DNA of 43,987 bases from CAVYPR01 sp052145775 (GTDB lineage Bacteria; Actinomycetota; Acidimicrobiia; Acidimicrobiales; RAAP-2): the NCBI GenBank assembly GCA_052145775.1, contig JBKQNY010000166.1, positions 1 to 43,987 of the forward strand, in the 5' to 3' direction. Made by a program: the position numbers and the translations under genes. Shown here piece by piece: positions 24,636 through 33,023 of this stretch. Each line of letters begins with the position of its first letter. The stretch's first letter is position 1. Below the pieces are notes generated by a model. That model was not told the origin of the DNA and searched no databases. It saw only the letters and a list, made by a program, of their open reading frames with translations.

Positions 24636-24832
24636 CGCGTCCCCCGCCTCTCGAGCTTCCCCGCCGACCGCCCACCACCCCGGGCCGCCTCAGGAGCAGC
24701 GTGGTGCCGTGGGCGCGAGCCGGTTCGGGCCAGCGCGTCATGGTACTGCGCCCCCCTCCAGGACCGCTGGCACCCAGCTCGAGTCGGAGCGCAGCGGTAG
24801 GGTCGGGCCGAGGGCCGCGGCGGAGGGACACC

Positions 24833-25831
24833 ATGGCGATCCGGGCGTCAGCGCCGGTGCGCATCTGCGACATCGGCGGGTGGACCGACACCTGGTTCGG
24901 CGGGCCCGGCCGGGTCTTCAACATCGCCGTGGCCCCCGGCGCCGAGGTCACGGTCCGCGAGGCGGACCTCTCGGACCCGGTGGTGCTCGACGTCCCCTCT
25001 TACGGCGACCGCTACCCCGTGGTGCCCGGCGCCGGGCGCGTCGCCCGCCACCCCCTGCTCGAGGCGGCCGTCGACCTGGTGGCGCCCCCCGGCGGGGCGG
25101 CCGTCGAGATCGAGGTGCGCTGCGCGGTCCCGCCCGGCTGCGGGACGGGCACCTCGGCCGCGGTGACGGTGGCGCTGCTGGGGGCGCTCTGGGCCCTTCG
25201 CACAATGCGACCGCCACCGCTCGAGGTGGCCCGGGCGGCCCACCGGATCGAGACCGCGCTGCTCGGGTCCGAGAGCGGGGTGCAGGACCAGCTGAGCTCG
25301 GCCCTGGGCGGCGTCAACTTCATCGAGGTCGACACCTACCCCGACGCCGTCGTGCACCGCCTGGCCGACTGGGACGAGCTCGGCCCGCTCCTCGTGCTCG
25401 TCTACGTCGGACGGGCCCATGATTCGTCGTCGCTGCACCGCCAGGTCATCGAGGGGACGGGCAGCGGGCGGGCCGCCGCGCTGGACGCGCTGCGCGCTGC
25501 GGCGGTGGCGGCCCGCCAGGCCGCCGTGGCCGGTGACGTCCGCGGCCTCGGCCGGGCCATGGCGGCCGGCACCGAGGCGCAACGGGCGCTCCTTCCCGGG
25601 CTGGTGGGGTCCGACGCCCTCCGAGTGATCGCCCTCGCCCGCTCTGCCGGCGCCCTCGGCTGGAAGGTGAACGGGGCGGGAGGGGACGGGGGGTCGCTCA
25701 CGCTGCTGTGCGCCACCCCCGAGGCCGGTGCGGCGCTGGCCGCCCGCGTCGAGGCGGCAGACCGGGGCTACCGGGTCCTCCCGGTCACCCCATGCCCGGA
25801 CGGGCTCTGCGTGCGGACCGACTTCCCCTGA
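24833..25831 (+). CDS. GHMP-family sugar kinase
   Basis: A 332-residue kinase like D-glycero-alpha-D-manno-heptose 7-phosphate kinase and L-fucokinase. The first segment ICDIGGWTDT holds the sugar-side residues. PPGCGTGTSAA (100-110) is the GHMP ATP loop. KVNGAGGDGGSLTLL near 284-298 is the third motif. It would phosphorylate a sugar or sugar-phosphate. No heptose isomerase, nucleotidyltransferase or phosphatase gene is beside it, so the pathway is not defined. ATG 24833 follows GGAGGG at 24822-24827, with TAGGGT at 24798-24803 as a -10 box; the upstream open frame is not protein-like. Confidence 0.85.
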   Translation: MAIRASAPVRICDIGGWTDTWFGGPGRVFNIAVAPGAEVTVREADLSDPVVLDVPSYGDRYPVVPGAGRVARHPLLEAAVDLVAPPGGAAVEIEVRCAVPPGCGTGTSAAVTVALLGALWALRTMRPPPLEVARAAHRIETALLGSESGVQDQLSSALGGVNFIEVDTYPDAVVHRLADWDELGPLLVLVYVGRAHDSSSLHRQVIEGTGSGRAAALDALRAAAVAARQAAVAGDVRGLGRAMAAGTEAQRALLPGLVGSDALRVIALARSAGALGWKVNGAGGDGGSLTLLCATPEAGAALAARVEAADRGYRVLPVTPCPDGLCVRTDFP

Positions 25832-25840
25832 GGGCGGCTA

Positions 25841-27313
25841 CTACCCCTTGTGCTGCGGGCCCGGGTGGGTGAGCAGCACCTGGGGGCGGGTGAACGCCCG
25901 CATGCCCTCGGGCCCGAGCTCCACCCCGAAGCCCGACGACTTCCATCCCCCCATCGGCGCGCTCGGGTCCATGGCGGACATGCCGTGGGCGTTGACGAAG
26001 ACCGTGCCGGCCTCGAGTCGCCCGGCGACCGACGACGCCAGCTCCAGGTCGTTGCTCCACACCGAGGCGCAGAGGCCGAACTCGGTGTCGTTGGCCATCT
26101 CGAGCGCGTGGTCGAGGCTGCGGTAGCCCACCACCGGGAGGGCGGGGGCGAACTGCTCCTCGGTCACGATGCGCGCCGTGGTCGGTGGGTTGTCGACGAG
26201 CGCCGGGGGGACGAAGTAGCCGGCTCCGGCCAGGTCCGCCTCGCGCACCTGCGACGGTCTGGTCACCTTGGCCCCCAGGTGCTCGGCCTCCTCGAGCATG
26301 GTCTCCACCCGGGCGGCACCGGACTCGAGGTGCACCGGCCCCATGGTCACCCCTTCGGCCAAGCCGTCGCCCACCACCTCCGCGGAGAGGCGGGCGGCGA
26401 GCGCCTCGACGACCTCCGAGGTGCGCTCCTCGGGGACGTAGAGGCGTTTGATGGCCATGCAAACCTGGCCGCTCGTGACGAAGGTGGCGCCGACGATCTT
26501 GTCGGCCAGCGCCTGGTCGACCACCACGTCGGGGGCGAGGATCGCCGGGTCGTTCCCTCCAAGCTCGAGCACCACCGGCTTGGTCGAGGCCGCCGCCGCG
26601 GCCATGACGGCCTGCCCGGTGGGGACGCCGCCGGTGAACGACACCATGTCCACTCCCGGGTGGGCCACCAGCGCCGCCCCCAGCGCGGCGTGGGGCCCGT
26701 TCAGGACATTGAGCACGCCGTCGGGCAGGAGGGCCGCCATCGCCGCCACCGAACGCAGCACCGCGCCCGGGCAGGTGGGAGGGGCCTTGACCACGACGGT
26801 GTTGCCGGTGAGCAGGGCCGGAACGACCTTGTTGCCCATGACGGCCACCGGCCAGTTGAAGGGCAGCAGCGCTGCCACCACCCCGTGGGGCACCCGGCGA
26901 ACCTCGGTCCTCTTCCCCGGCACCTCCCTGGTGCGGGGTTCGTTGGCCGACGCGGCGACCGGGGCGAAGGAGGCGGCCATCGCCCCGACCGTCCCGGCGT
27001 CGAACATCGCCTCCCACAGGACCTTGCCGTGCTCGCGGGTGAGCAGCGTCGCCAGGTCCTCGCTCTCGACCGCCCGTCCGGCCGCCTCCGCCGCGCCGAT
27101 GACCAGGGCGGCGCGCTCTCCCGCCTCCATCTGCGACCAGGCGGCCTGGGCGGTCCGGGCCGCGGCGACGGCCTGGTCGAGTTGGTCGTGGGAGGCCGAG
27201 GGCGCCTGCAGCACCACCTCGCCGGGCCGGGCAGGGTTGGTCACCGGATACGTCCCGTCGTCGCCGGGGACGGTCCGTCCCCCGATCACCAGCCGGTATT
27301 CCTCGTCAGTCAT
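25841..27313 (-). CDS. aldehyde dehydrogenase (NAD(P)-dependent)
   Basis: A 490-residue ALDH of usual length. Oxyanion Asn153 (PFNWPV), the cofactor Lys176 (VVVKAPP), Glu250 (LELGGND) and the catalytic Cys285 (SGQVC) are all present. The C-terminal AMDPSAPMGGWKSSGFG is intact. The family oxidises aldehydes to acids; NAD or NADP choice is not clear. It converges on the GHMP kinase with 9 bp between stop codons and lies 165 bp downstream of the D-2-hydroxyacid dehydrogenase in the same direction. The substrate is unknown. Confidence 0.93.
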   Translation of the reverse strand: MTDEEYRLVIGGRTVPGDDGTYPVTNPARPGEVVLQAPSASHDQLDQAVAAARTAQAAWSQMEAGERAALVIGAAEAAGRAVESEDLATLLTREHGKVLWEAMFDAGTVGAMAASFAPVAASANEPRTREVPGKRTEVRRVPHGVVAALLPFNWPVAVMGNKVVPALLTGNTVVVKAPPTCPGAVLRSVAAMAALLPDGVLNVLNGPHAALGAALVAHPGVDMVSFTGGVPTGQAVMAAAAASTKPVVLELGGNDPAILAPDVVVDQALADKIVGATFVTSGQVCMAIKRLYVPEERTSEVVEALAARLSAEVVGDGLAEGVTMGPVHLESGAARVETMLEEAEHLGAKVTRPSQVREADLAGAGYFVPPALVDNPPTTARIVTEEQFAPALPVVGYRSLDHALEMANDTEFGLCASVWSNDLELASSVAGRLEAGTVFVNAHGMSAMDPSAPMGGWKSSGFGVELGPEGMRAFTRPQVLLTHPGPQHKG

Positions 27314-27478
27314 GGCGGTTCCTCTCGCGCAGGGTGACGGGTGCCGGCGCTACGGCCCGCGCACGGGACCGACCGCCGGGTCCGTGGTCCAGACGTTAGT
27401 TCCCCGGGTGGCACCGCACCCCGGGTCGGGGTCCCGATCCGCAGCCCGGACGCCGTGTCCCACAGGCCCGGCGCCGGG

Positions 27479-28417
27479 TCAGTAGCCTGCCTCTCCCACC
27501 TCACCTTCGAGCGGCTCACCCGCCAGGTACCGCTCGAGGTTGTCGCAGAAGATCTCGGTCGCCCGCTCGAACGGGGGCGGCCCGGTCCACGACGCGTGCG
27601 GGGTGAGGAAGACCTTCGGGTGGTTGTACATCCAGTGGCCGGCGGGGAGGGGCTCGGGATCGGTCACGTCCAGTGACGCCCGGGCGACGGTGCCGTCGTC
27701 GAGGGCACGCCGCAGCGCCTCCTGGTCGACCAGGCTGCCCCGGGCGATGTTCACCAGGTGAAGGCCCGGCCTCGCCAGCGCCAGGCTCGAAGAGCCCACG
27801 ACGTGCCGGGTGCGCTCGGTGGCCGGAGCCGCCAGTACCAAGTGGTCGGCCTTGGCCGCCAACTCCTCGAAGGAGCGGACCAACTCGACGCCCCCGACCG
27901 GGCTGGGGGCGTCCGTGCGCCGCAGGGCGAGCACCCGCATCTCGAAGGCGAGGGCGATTCGGGCCACGCGCTGGGCGATCCCGCCCAGCCCGAACAGGCA
28001 GAGGGTGGCACCTGCCAGCGTGGCGGCCGGCTGGAAGTTCCAGTGCTCGGGCGGTTCCCGGAGCCAGTTCTGCGGCAGGTTCCGGGCGAAGGCACACATG
28101 GCGGCGAGCACGTACTCGCTGATGGCCACGGCGCTGGCCCCGCGCGCCGAGGTCAGGATCGGCGCGGCCCGCACCTCGGAAGGAACCCCGTCGACGCCGG
28201 TGCCGGCCAGCTGCACCCATCGCACCCCCCTCGACATCGCCGCCACGGCGTGAGGACCCCAACCCCCGAAGAGCACCTCGCCGCGGACCCCGTCGGGGGC
28301 CCCGTGGGAGACGTCGACGATCTCGAGGGCGGGGAACCGCGAACGGATGCGGTCGAGGGCCGGAGCGACGGCGCACAGCACCACCGGGTCATTGCGGGGT
28401 CGCCCGGCCGTCGGCAC
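27479..28417 (-). CDS. D-2-hydroxyacid dehydrogenase
   Basis: A 312-residue NAD-dependent enzyme of the D-isomer-specific 2-hydroxyacid dehydrogenase family. Catalytic residues are Arg226 (NIARGSLVD), Glu255 (DPEPLP) and His274 (TPHASW). The nucleotide motif is GLGGIA (143-148), and the following residue RVLALRR suggests NADP preference, because two Arg replace the usual Asp. It would reduce a 2-oxoacid such as glyoxylate or hydroxypyruvate. It starts with GTG; GAGACT 6 bp before the start could be a -10 of a leaderless message. It is in the same direction as the aldehyde dehydrogenase, with which it could share a substrate pathway. Confidence 0.9.
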   Translation of the reverse strand: MPTAGRPRNDPVVLCAVAPALDRIRSRFPALEIVDVSHGAPDGVRGEVLFGGWGPHAVAAMSRGVRWVQLAGTGVDGVPSEVRAAPILTSARGASAVAISEYVLAAMCAFARNLPQNWLREPPEHWNFQPAATLAGATLCLFGLGGIAQRVARIALAFEMRVLALRRTDAPSPVGGVELVRSFEELAAKADHLVLAAPATERTRHVVGSSSLALARPGLHLVNIARGSLVDQEALRRALDDGTVARASLDVTDPEPLPAGHWMYNHPKVFLTPHASWTGPPPFERATEIFCDNLERYLAGEPLEGEVGEAGY

Positions 28418-28569
28418 GCCGGCAGTCTCGCGTCGTCACGCGCCGGGGGCAACGTGCGCGACGCCCCAAGCTGGGCCGCACTCGACTGAGGATGCGAAGC
28501 CCGGAGGGCGTAGGCTGTGGTGCGCCGGGTCAACCGATCCGGTCGCCATCTTCCAGGGGGGTGCCGAAC

Positions 28570-29532
28570 ATGACTGAGCCTCTGGGTCCCAACCCCCGAA
28601 GCGATCCAGCGACAGCACCGCTGCGCGAGCCGCAGCAGGCGGGCGGCGCCGCGCCGGCCGGCCCCGTCACGGTGGCACCAGCCGCAGGGGCGCCGACACG
28701 GGCGATCGCAGTCCTGAGCGTCCTCGTCGTCCTCACCCTGGTCGCCGGTGTCCTCTTGTACGTGCTCGGCGGGGGCCGCAGCGCGTCGGCCGCGGTGAGC
28801 GACGCCGTGGCCAGTTCGACCGCCGACGGCACCGCGCAGGTGACGGTCGTCGGATCCGTCACCGTAGGCACCACTTCGGGGTCGTTCTCGGCCAGCGGCG
28901 GCGTCGACTTCGGCAACGGCGCGTCCGCGCTCACCGTGGGCGGCTCGGTCGCCGGTCACCAGCTCACAGAGAAGGTCGACTTCGTCGGCGGCACCGCCTA
29001 TGTCGACGATCCGCAGTTGGGCACGCTGGAGCCGGGGAAACAGTGGATCTCGGTCGACATGTCAGGCCTGGCCGGGGCGGCCGGCGGCAATGGGATCGAC
29101 CCGGGCGCCAACCCCGCAGCCTGGCTCCCGTTGCTGGGCGGCCAGGGGGACGCGGTCACCTCGCTGGGGCCGTCGACAATCGACGGCTCGCCGGTGCAGG
29201 GGTACTCGGTGGACGTCGCGCCGTCGGACGTCCAAGGGTTCCTGTCGCAGGCGAACGTTCCGTCGTGGATGCGCCAGATGTTCTCGGGCGTGACGGTCGA
29301 CGCCTTCACCTTCAAGGTCTACGTCGACGACGCCGGCCTGCTCCGCCGCGTCACAGTCGACACCCAGGAGACAGTGGCGTCGTCGATGGCCGTGCATCTC
29401 CAGGAGAGCACCACCTTCTCCGATTACGGGTCGTCGGTCAGCGTCACGGCGCCGACACCGGGCGAGGTGCTCACAATCCAGCAGGTCCTGCACTCCCTGG
29501 CTCCGGCGTCGGGCTCCGGGACCACGGCCTGA
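28570..29532 (+). CDS. membrane-anchored LppX/LprG-like lipid-binding protein
   Basis: A 320-residue protein: a cytoplasmic Pro/Ala-rich N-terminus, one membrane helix (about 44-67, RAIAVLSVLVVLTLVAGVLL) and an extracytoplasmic domain of about 250 residues. The domain pattern (GTAYVDDPQLG, KQWISVDMSG, a VDAFTFKVYVDDAGLLRRV strand pair and a SDYGSSVSVTAP ending) matches the LolA/LppX-type half-barrel of actinobacterial lipid carriers. It has a helix anchor in place of a lipobox. The ATG at 28570 follows AGGGGGG at 28553-28559, and TAGGCT at 28511-28516 is a likely -10 box. It diverges from the D-2-hydroxyacid dehydrogenase. The lipid cargo is unknown. Confidence 0.7.
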   Translation: MTEPLGPNPRSDPATAPLREPQQAGGAAPAGPVTVAPAAGAPTRAIAVLSVLVVLTLVAGVLLYVLGGGRSASAAVSDAVASSTADGTAQVTVVGSVTVGTTSGSFSASGGVDFGNGASALTVGGSVAGHQLTEKVDFVGGTAYVDDPQLGTLEPGKQWISVDMSGLAGAAGGNGIDPGANPAAWLPLLGGQGDAVTSLGPSTIDGSPVQGYSVDVAPSDVQGFLSQANVPSWMRQMFSGVTVDAFTFKVYVDDAGLLRRVTVDTQETVASSMAVHLQESTTFSDYGSSVSVTAPTPGEVLTIQQVLHSLAPASGSGTTA

Positions 29533-29575
29533 CATCCCGGCTCGGGAGCCGGCCCTGCGGCTTGGGGGCCGACCG

Positions 29576-30670
29576 TCAGTCCAACAGGTCGCGCAGCAGG
29601 TCGACGGAGCCCAGGTCGTCCACGGCGGCCGTCGCCCGTTCCATGGCCGCCATGGCGTACTCGGTGGTCTGCCACCGGCTGCCCATGGCCGCCGTCGAGG
29701 ACATCGAGACCCAGGCGAAGACGGCGAAGAGCCGGAACTGGCGGTCGGCCTCGGCCGGGTCGATGTCGACGCCCCCGGCGGCCAGGTCCTCCAGGTAGCG
29801 GCCGAGGAACCGTCCTTCCTCGGCCCGGCGGACCTCGGTCGGCACCGAGCAGGCGCAGAAGTAGGCGACGTCGCGCAGCCCCGGCGAGTGGCTGAACATG
29901 GCCCAGTCGAAGAACCCCGCCCGTCCCCCGTCGTCGAAGAGGTTGCCGGCGTGGGGGTCCCCGTGCACCAGGGTGCGCTCCCCCTCGTCGAAGAGGTCGA
30001 GCACGTCGGCCACCCGGTCGGCGTAGAGGGTACCCACGTCCGTGAAGGCGGGCGGCATGGAGTCGCCGAACATCTCCACCGGGAGGCGGGCGAAGTGGGC
30101 GGCGGCGGCCAGCGAGTCGGCGTCCCGGCCGCCCCCCTCACCGAAGCCCGCCCGGTCGGGCACCCAGGAGAGGTCGCCGGCGAACCGCTCGCTCTCCCAG
30201 AACGGGGCGTGCAGCCGGGCCAGCTCCGACACCGTGGACAGGGCCCGGCCCACCGGATCGGGTCCGTCGACTGTGCGGAAGGCGCAGCCCGAGGCGGCGA
30301 GATCCTCGAGCACCATGACGAACGACCCGTGGTCGTCCCACTCGGCGTGCCAGACCCTCGGCACCCGGACGGCGACGTCCTCGGCGAGGAGGCCGTAGAA
30401 GCGGGCCTCCATCACCCCGATGCCCCAGTGGCGCAGCAGCCGCCGCTGGCCGGCGTCGAAGGGTGCGAGCTTGCAGAAGAGGGTGCCGGGGAGCGGGCCC
30501 GGGTCGCCGGCGTAGCTGAGGCGGACGACGACCCTCCCGGTCGTCCCCGAATGGGCGTCAGCGACGTCCGCGGAGGTCACCTCGACGCCGGGAGCGTGTG
30601 GGCGCAGCACCGAGGTCCACCACTCCGCCGTGAGGTCCGAGACGTCGGTGGGGATGGCCGGCCGGGGCAC
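29576..30670 (-). CDS. APH/EcKinase-like phosphotransferase family protein
   Basis: A 364-residue protein kinase-like small-molecule phosphotransferase. Lys67 (FCKLAP) is the ATP-binding Lys, VMVLEDL the hinge, HGDPHAGN (236-243) the catalytic loop and FFDWAM (253-258) the metal-binding Asp segment. This pattern fits the aminoglycoside phosphotransferase/ecdysteroid-kinase-like group often found next to P450s and acyl-CoA dehydrogenases in actinobacteria. The start GTG at 30670 is the one that keeps the N-terminal helix, because the longer open frame upstream overlaps the opposite gene and is low in protein character. The acceptor is unknown; antibiotic resistance should not be assumed. Confidence 0.82.
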   Translation of the reverse strand: MPRPAIPTDVSDLTAEWWTSVLRPHAPGVEVTSADVADAHSGTTGRVVVRLSYAGDPGPLPGTLFCKLAPFDAGQRRLLRHWGIGVMEARFYGLLAEDVAVRVPRVWHAEWDDHGSFVMVLEDLAASGCAFRTVDGPDPVGRALSTVSELARLHAPFWESERFAGDLSWVPDRAGFGEGGGRDADSLAAAAHFARLPVEMFGDSMPPAFTDVGTLYADRVADVLDLFDEGERTLVHGDPHAGNLFDDGGRAGFFDWAMFSHSPGLRDVAYFCACSVPTEVRRAEEGRFLGRYLEDLAAGGVDIDPAEADRQFRLFAVFAWVSMSSTAAMGSRWQTTEYAMAAMERATAAVDDLGSVDLLRDLLD

Positions 30671-30796
30671 CGGGGCAGCATAGGCAGGTGGCGGCCGAAC
30701 CACGCGGCCGAGGTGGCCCGGGCACTCGGCCCCGACGACGGGGCGGAACCCTAGGGCGGGGACACCGGGGCGGGGGCACTGGGCCAGACTTGTCCC

Positions 30797-31015
30797 ATGG
30801 CACGCCGCCGCGAACCGCACCGACCGCTCACCATCGACGGCTCCCACTGGCGGGCCGACGGCCAGGCCAAGGTCCGCTTCAGCACCAAGGTCGACGCCCA
30901 GCGGGCGGCCGCCGAACGGTCGGAGGAGGCGGGCGCCGATCTCGGCGTGTACAGCTGTGACTTCTGCGGCGGGTGGCACATGGGAAAGCGCTCGGGCCGC
31001 CTGCCCGACGAGTAG
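30797..31015 (+). CDS. small Cys/His zinc-binding-like protein
   Basis: A 72-residue basic protein with a short CDFCGGWHMGK element (Cys54, Cys57, His61) near the C-terminus that looks like a zinc knuckle. The preceding KVRFSTKVDAQRAAAERSEEAG segment is helical and charged. The start ATG at 30797 gives a protein without internal disorder. It is 126 bp from the divergent phosphotransferase and 106 bp before the P450 operon. The function is unknown. Confidence 0.6.
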   Translation: MARRREPHRPLTIDGSHWRADGQAKVRFSTKVDAQRAAAERSEEAGADLGVYSCDFCGGWHMGKRSGRLPDE

Positions 31016-31070
31016 CCCGCCCGCACCTCTGCCGCGGGCGGTGGATCCGGCCCCGGCGGGCGCCGACGTG

Positions 31071-31111
31071 TACGCTGCCGGATCGGACACAGTGTCCGAC
31101 CATCAGGAGGT
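31071..31111 (+). promoter_or_regulatory. P450 promoter with perfect palindromic operator
   Basis: TACGCT (31071-31076) is a -10 box and would start transcription at about 31083. TCGGACAC (31083-31090), A, GTGTCCGA (31092-31099) is a perfect 8+1+8 palindrome placed at about +1 to +17. AGGAGG at 31105-31110 is the ribosome binding site. The TetR gene two positions downstream is the likely ligand-responsive repressor of this site. Confidence 0.7.
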
Positions 31112-31121
31112 ACCGTCCGAC

Positions 31122-32363
31122 ATGTCAGACGCCCAGACCGATAGCGCCCCCGTCGACCTCTCGGACTCGAGCACCTACGTGCCCGCGGTGCCCCACGAGT
31201 ACCTCGCCTACCTCCGGCGCCACGACCCCGTGCACTGGCAGGACGAAAAGGGCGGGCCGGGCTTCTGGGCCGTCACCCGCTACGACGACTGCGTCACCGT
31301 CAACCGCGACTTCGAGCGCTTCTCCTCCTACCGGAGGGGCACGATGCCGTTCGAGATCGATGACGAGGAGATCGAGCAGCTCCGGCTGCTGATGCTCAAC
31401 ATGGACCCGCCGCTCCACACGCGCTACCGGCGGCTGGTGAACAAGGGCTTCACCCCCCGCATGGTCCGTGACCTCGAAGCGAGCATCCACCGCACCACCG
31501 ACGACATCATCGACTCGGTCTGCGAGCGCGGCACCGCCGACTTCGTCACCGAGGTCTCGGGCGAACTCCCCCTCCAGGTGATCGCCGAGCTGCTGGGGGT
31601 TCCCCACGAGGAGCGCCACTCGATGTTCAATTGGTCGAACCGTATGGTGGGTCGGGAGGACCCCGAGTACGGCATCTCCGAAGAGGACGTCACCATTGCC
31701 GCCATGGAGCTCTACGGCTACGCCAGCGAGCTCTTCGCCAAGAAGCGCATCGACCCCAAGGGCGACCTGATGAGCGCGCTCACCCAGGTCGAGGTGGACG
31801 GTGAGCGGCTCTCGGAGATGGAGCTCGAGCTGTTCTTCCTGCTCCTCACCGTCGCCGGCAATGAGACGACGAGGAACCTCATGTCGGGCGCCATGCACAC
31901 CTTCTTCCAGCACCCCGACCAGTGGCAGCGCCTCGTGGACGACCGCTCGCTGCTCGACGGGGCCATCGAGGAGATGCTGCGCTACGTCACCCCGGTGATG
32001 AACTTCCGCCGGACCGCCACCTGCGACCTCGAGCTGAGCGAGACCAAGATCAAGGAGGACGACAAGGTGGTCTTCTTCCACACCTCGGCCAACCGCGACG
32101 AGGACGTGTTCGACCAGCCCGACGTCTTCGACGTCTCTCGCGATCCCAACCCCCACATCGCCTTCGGCGGCGGAGGCCCGCACTTCTGCCTGGGGGCCAA
32201 CCTGGCCCGCATGGAGATCAAGGTGATGTTCAGCCACCTGCTCGACCGCCTCCCCGACATACACCAGGACGGGGACGCGAAGCGCCTGCAGTCCCAGTTC
32301 ATCAACGGCGTGAAGCACCTCCCGGTGGCCTTCACCCCCGCGGCCACCGTCGGCGAAGGCTGA
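31122..32363 (+). CDS. cytochrome P450 (CYP125/124/142-like)
   Basis: A 413-residue P450. I-helix AGNETT is at 245-250, ExxR as EEMLR at 283-287, and the haem loop FGGGGPHFCLG at 348-358 with Cys356. MLNMDPPLHTRYRRLVNKGF and AGNETTRN are typical of the clade that includes actinobacterial steroid and branched-lipid hydroxylases CYP125, CYP124 and CYP142. The ATG at 31122 has AGGAGG 11 bp before it; an upstream in-frame start at 30957 would run through the operator and is rejected. It is followed by TetR (6 bp) and an LLM oxidoreductase (12 bp), a probable lipid or steroid-type catabolic operon. Confidence 0.9.
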   Translation: MSDAQTDSAPVDLSDSSTYVPAVPHEYLAYLRRHDPVHWQDEKGGPGFWAVTRYDDCVTVNRDFERFSSYRRGTMPFEIDDEEIEQLRLLMLNMDPPLHTRYRRLVNKGFTPRMVRDLEASIHRTTDDIIDSVCERGTADFVTEVSGELPLQVIAELLGVPHEERHSMFNWSNRMVGREDPEYGISEEDVTIAAMELYGYASELFAKKRIDPKGDLMSALTQVEVDGERLSEMELELFFLLLTVAGNETTRNLMSGAMHTFFQHPDQWQRLVDDRSLLDGAIEEMLRYVTPVMNFRRTATCDLELSETKIKEDDKVVFFHTSANRDEDVFDQPDVFDVSRDPNPHIAFGGGGPHFCLGANLARMEIKVMFSHLLDRLPDIHQDGDAKRLQSQFINGVKHLPVAFTPAATVGEG

Positions 32364-32369
32364 GCCGCC

Positions 32370-33011
32370 GTGTCCCGACGCTCACCCGAGCAGCTCCGCG
32401 AGGTCATCCGCGACTTCCGGCGGGACCAGATCATCGACGTGGCGCGCCACCTCTTCGGTGCCCGGGGCACCACCGAGGTCCCCATGGACGAGATCGCCGC
32501 CGAGGCGGGGGTGGCCCGCTCCACCATCTACGTCTACTTCTCCGGGCGCGACGAGCTGCTCCGGGCCTGCCTCAACCGCATGTACGAGCAGCTCCAGGAT
32601 GCCACGGTGGGGGCGTGGGAGGGCGGCGGCGACCCCACCGAGCGGCTACGGGCCATCGTCGGGGGCCTGCTCGAGCGCATCGACGAGAACCCGGCCTTCT
32701 TCCGCCTCGCCGTGGCCACCCAGGCGACCGGCAACAAGCCCGGGGCCGAGGCCCTCGACGCCGAGTTCCTCCTGATCGGCCTCGACATCGAACGCGTCCT
32801 CGAGGACCTGGTCCGCCAGGGGACCGCCGGTGGCCTCTTCGGCCCGATCGACCCGGTCCGCGCCGCCGCCCTCATCGGCCAGCAGCTCCTGGGCGCCCTC
32901 TCGGTGCGGGCCGGGGCCCCCACCCCCCTGCCCATCGACGCCGCGGCCGACGAGCTCTGCGAGTTCATCCTGTTCGGCCTGGCCGGCGGGGTGCGGTCCG
33001 CCGGGTCCTGA
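32370..33011 (+). CDS. TetR family transcriptional regulator
   Basis: A 213-residue regulator. Its DNA-binding domain has the helix-turn-helix at about 39-58 (MDEIAAEAGVARSTIYVYF) and the typical GRDELLRACL continuation. The ligand domain has FFRLAVATQATG and IGQQLLGAL segments. The GTG start lies 6 bp after the P450 stop and the LLM gene follows by 12 bp, so the regulator is embedded in the operon it probably controls through the 31083-31099 palindrome. The ligand may be the P450 substrate; this is inference. Confidence 0.9.
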   Translation: MSRRSPEQLREVIRDFRRDQIIDVARHLFGARGTTEVPMDEIAAEAGVARSTIYVYFSGRDELLRACLNRMYEQLQDATVGAWEGGGDPTERLRAIVGGLLERIDENPAFFRLAVATQATGNKPGAEALDAEFLLIGLDIERVLEDLVRQGTAGGLFGPIDPVRAAALIGQQLLGALSVRAGAPTPLPIDAAADELCEFILFGLAGGVRSAGS

Positions 33012-33023
33012 CGGAGCCGACCC

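Noticed and set aside
29576..30670. Aminoglycoside-resistance kinase
   Set aside because: The HGDPHAGN and DW motifs are shared by a broad family of small-molecule kinases; nothing points to antibiotics.
31119..31126. GACATGTC palindrome at the P450 start codon as a second operator
   Set aside because: Eight bases only and expected by chance; the 17-bp palindrome upstream is far stronger.
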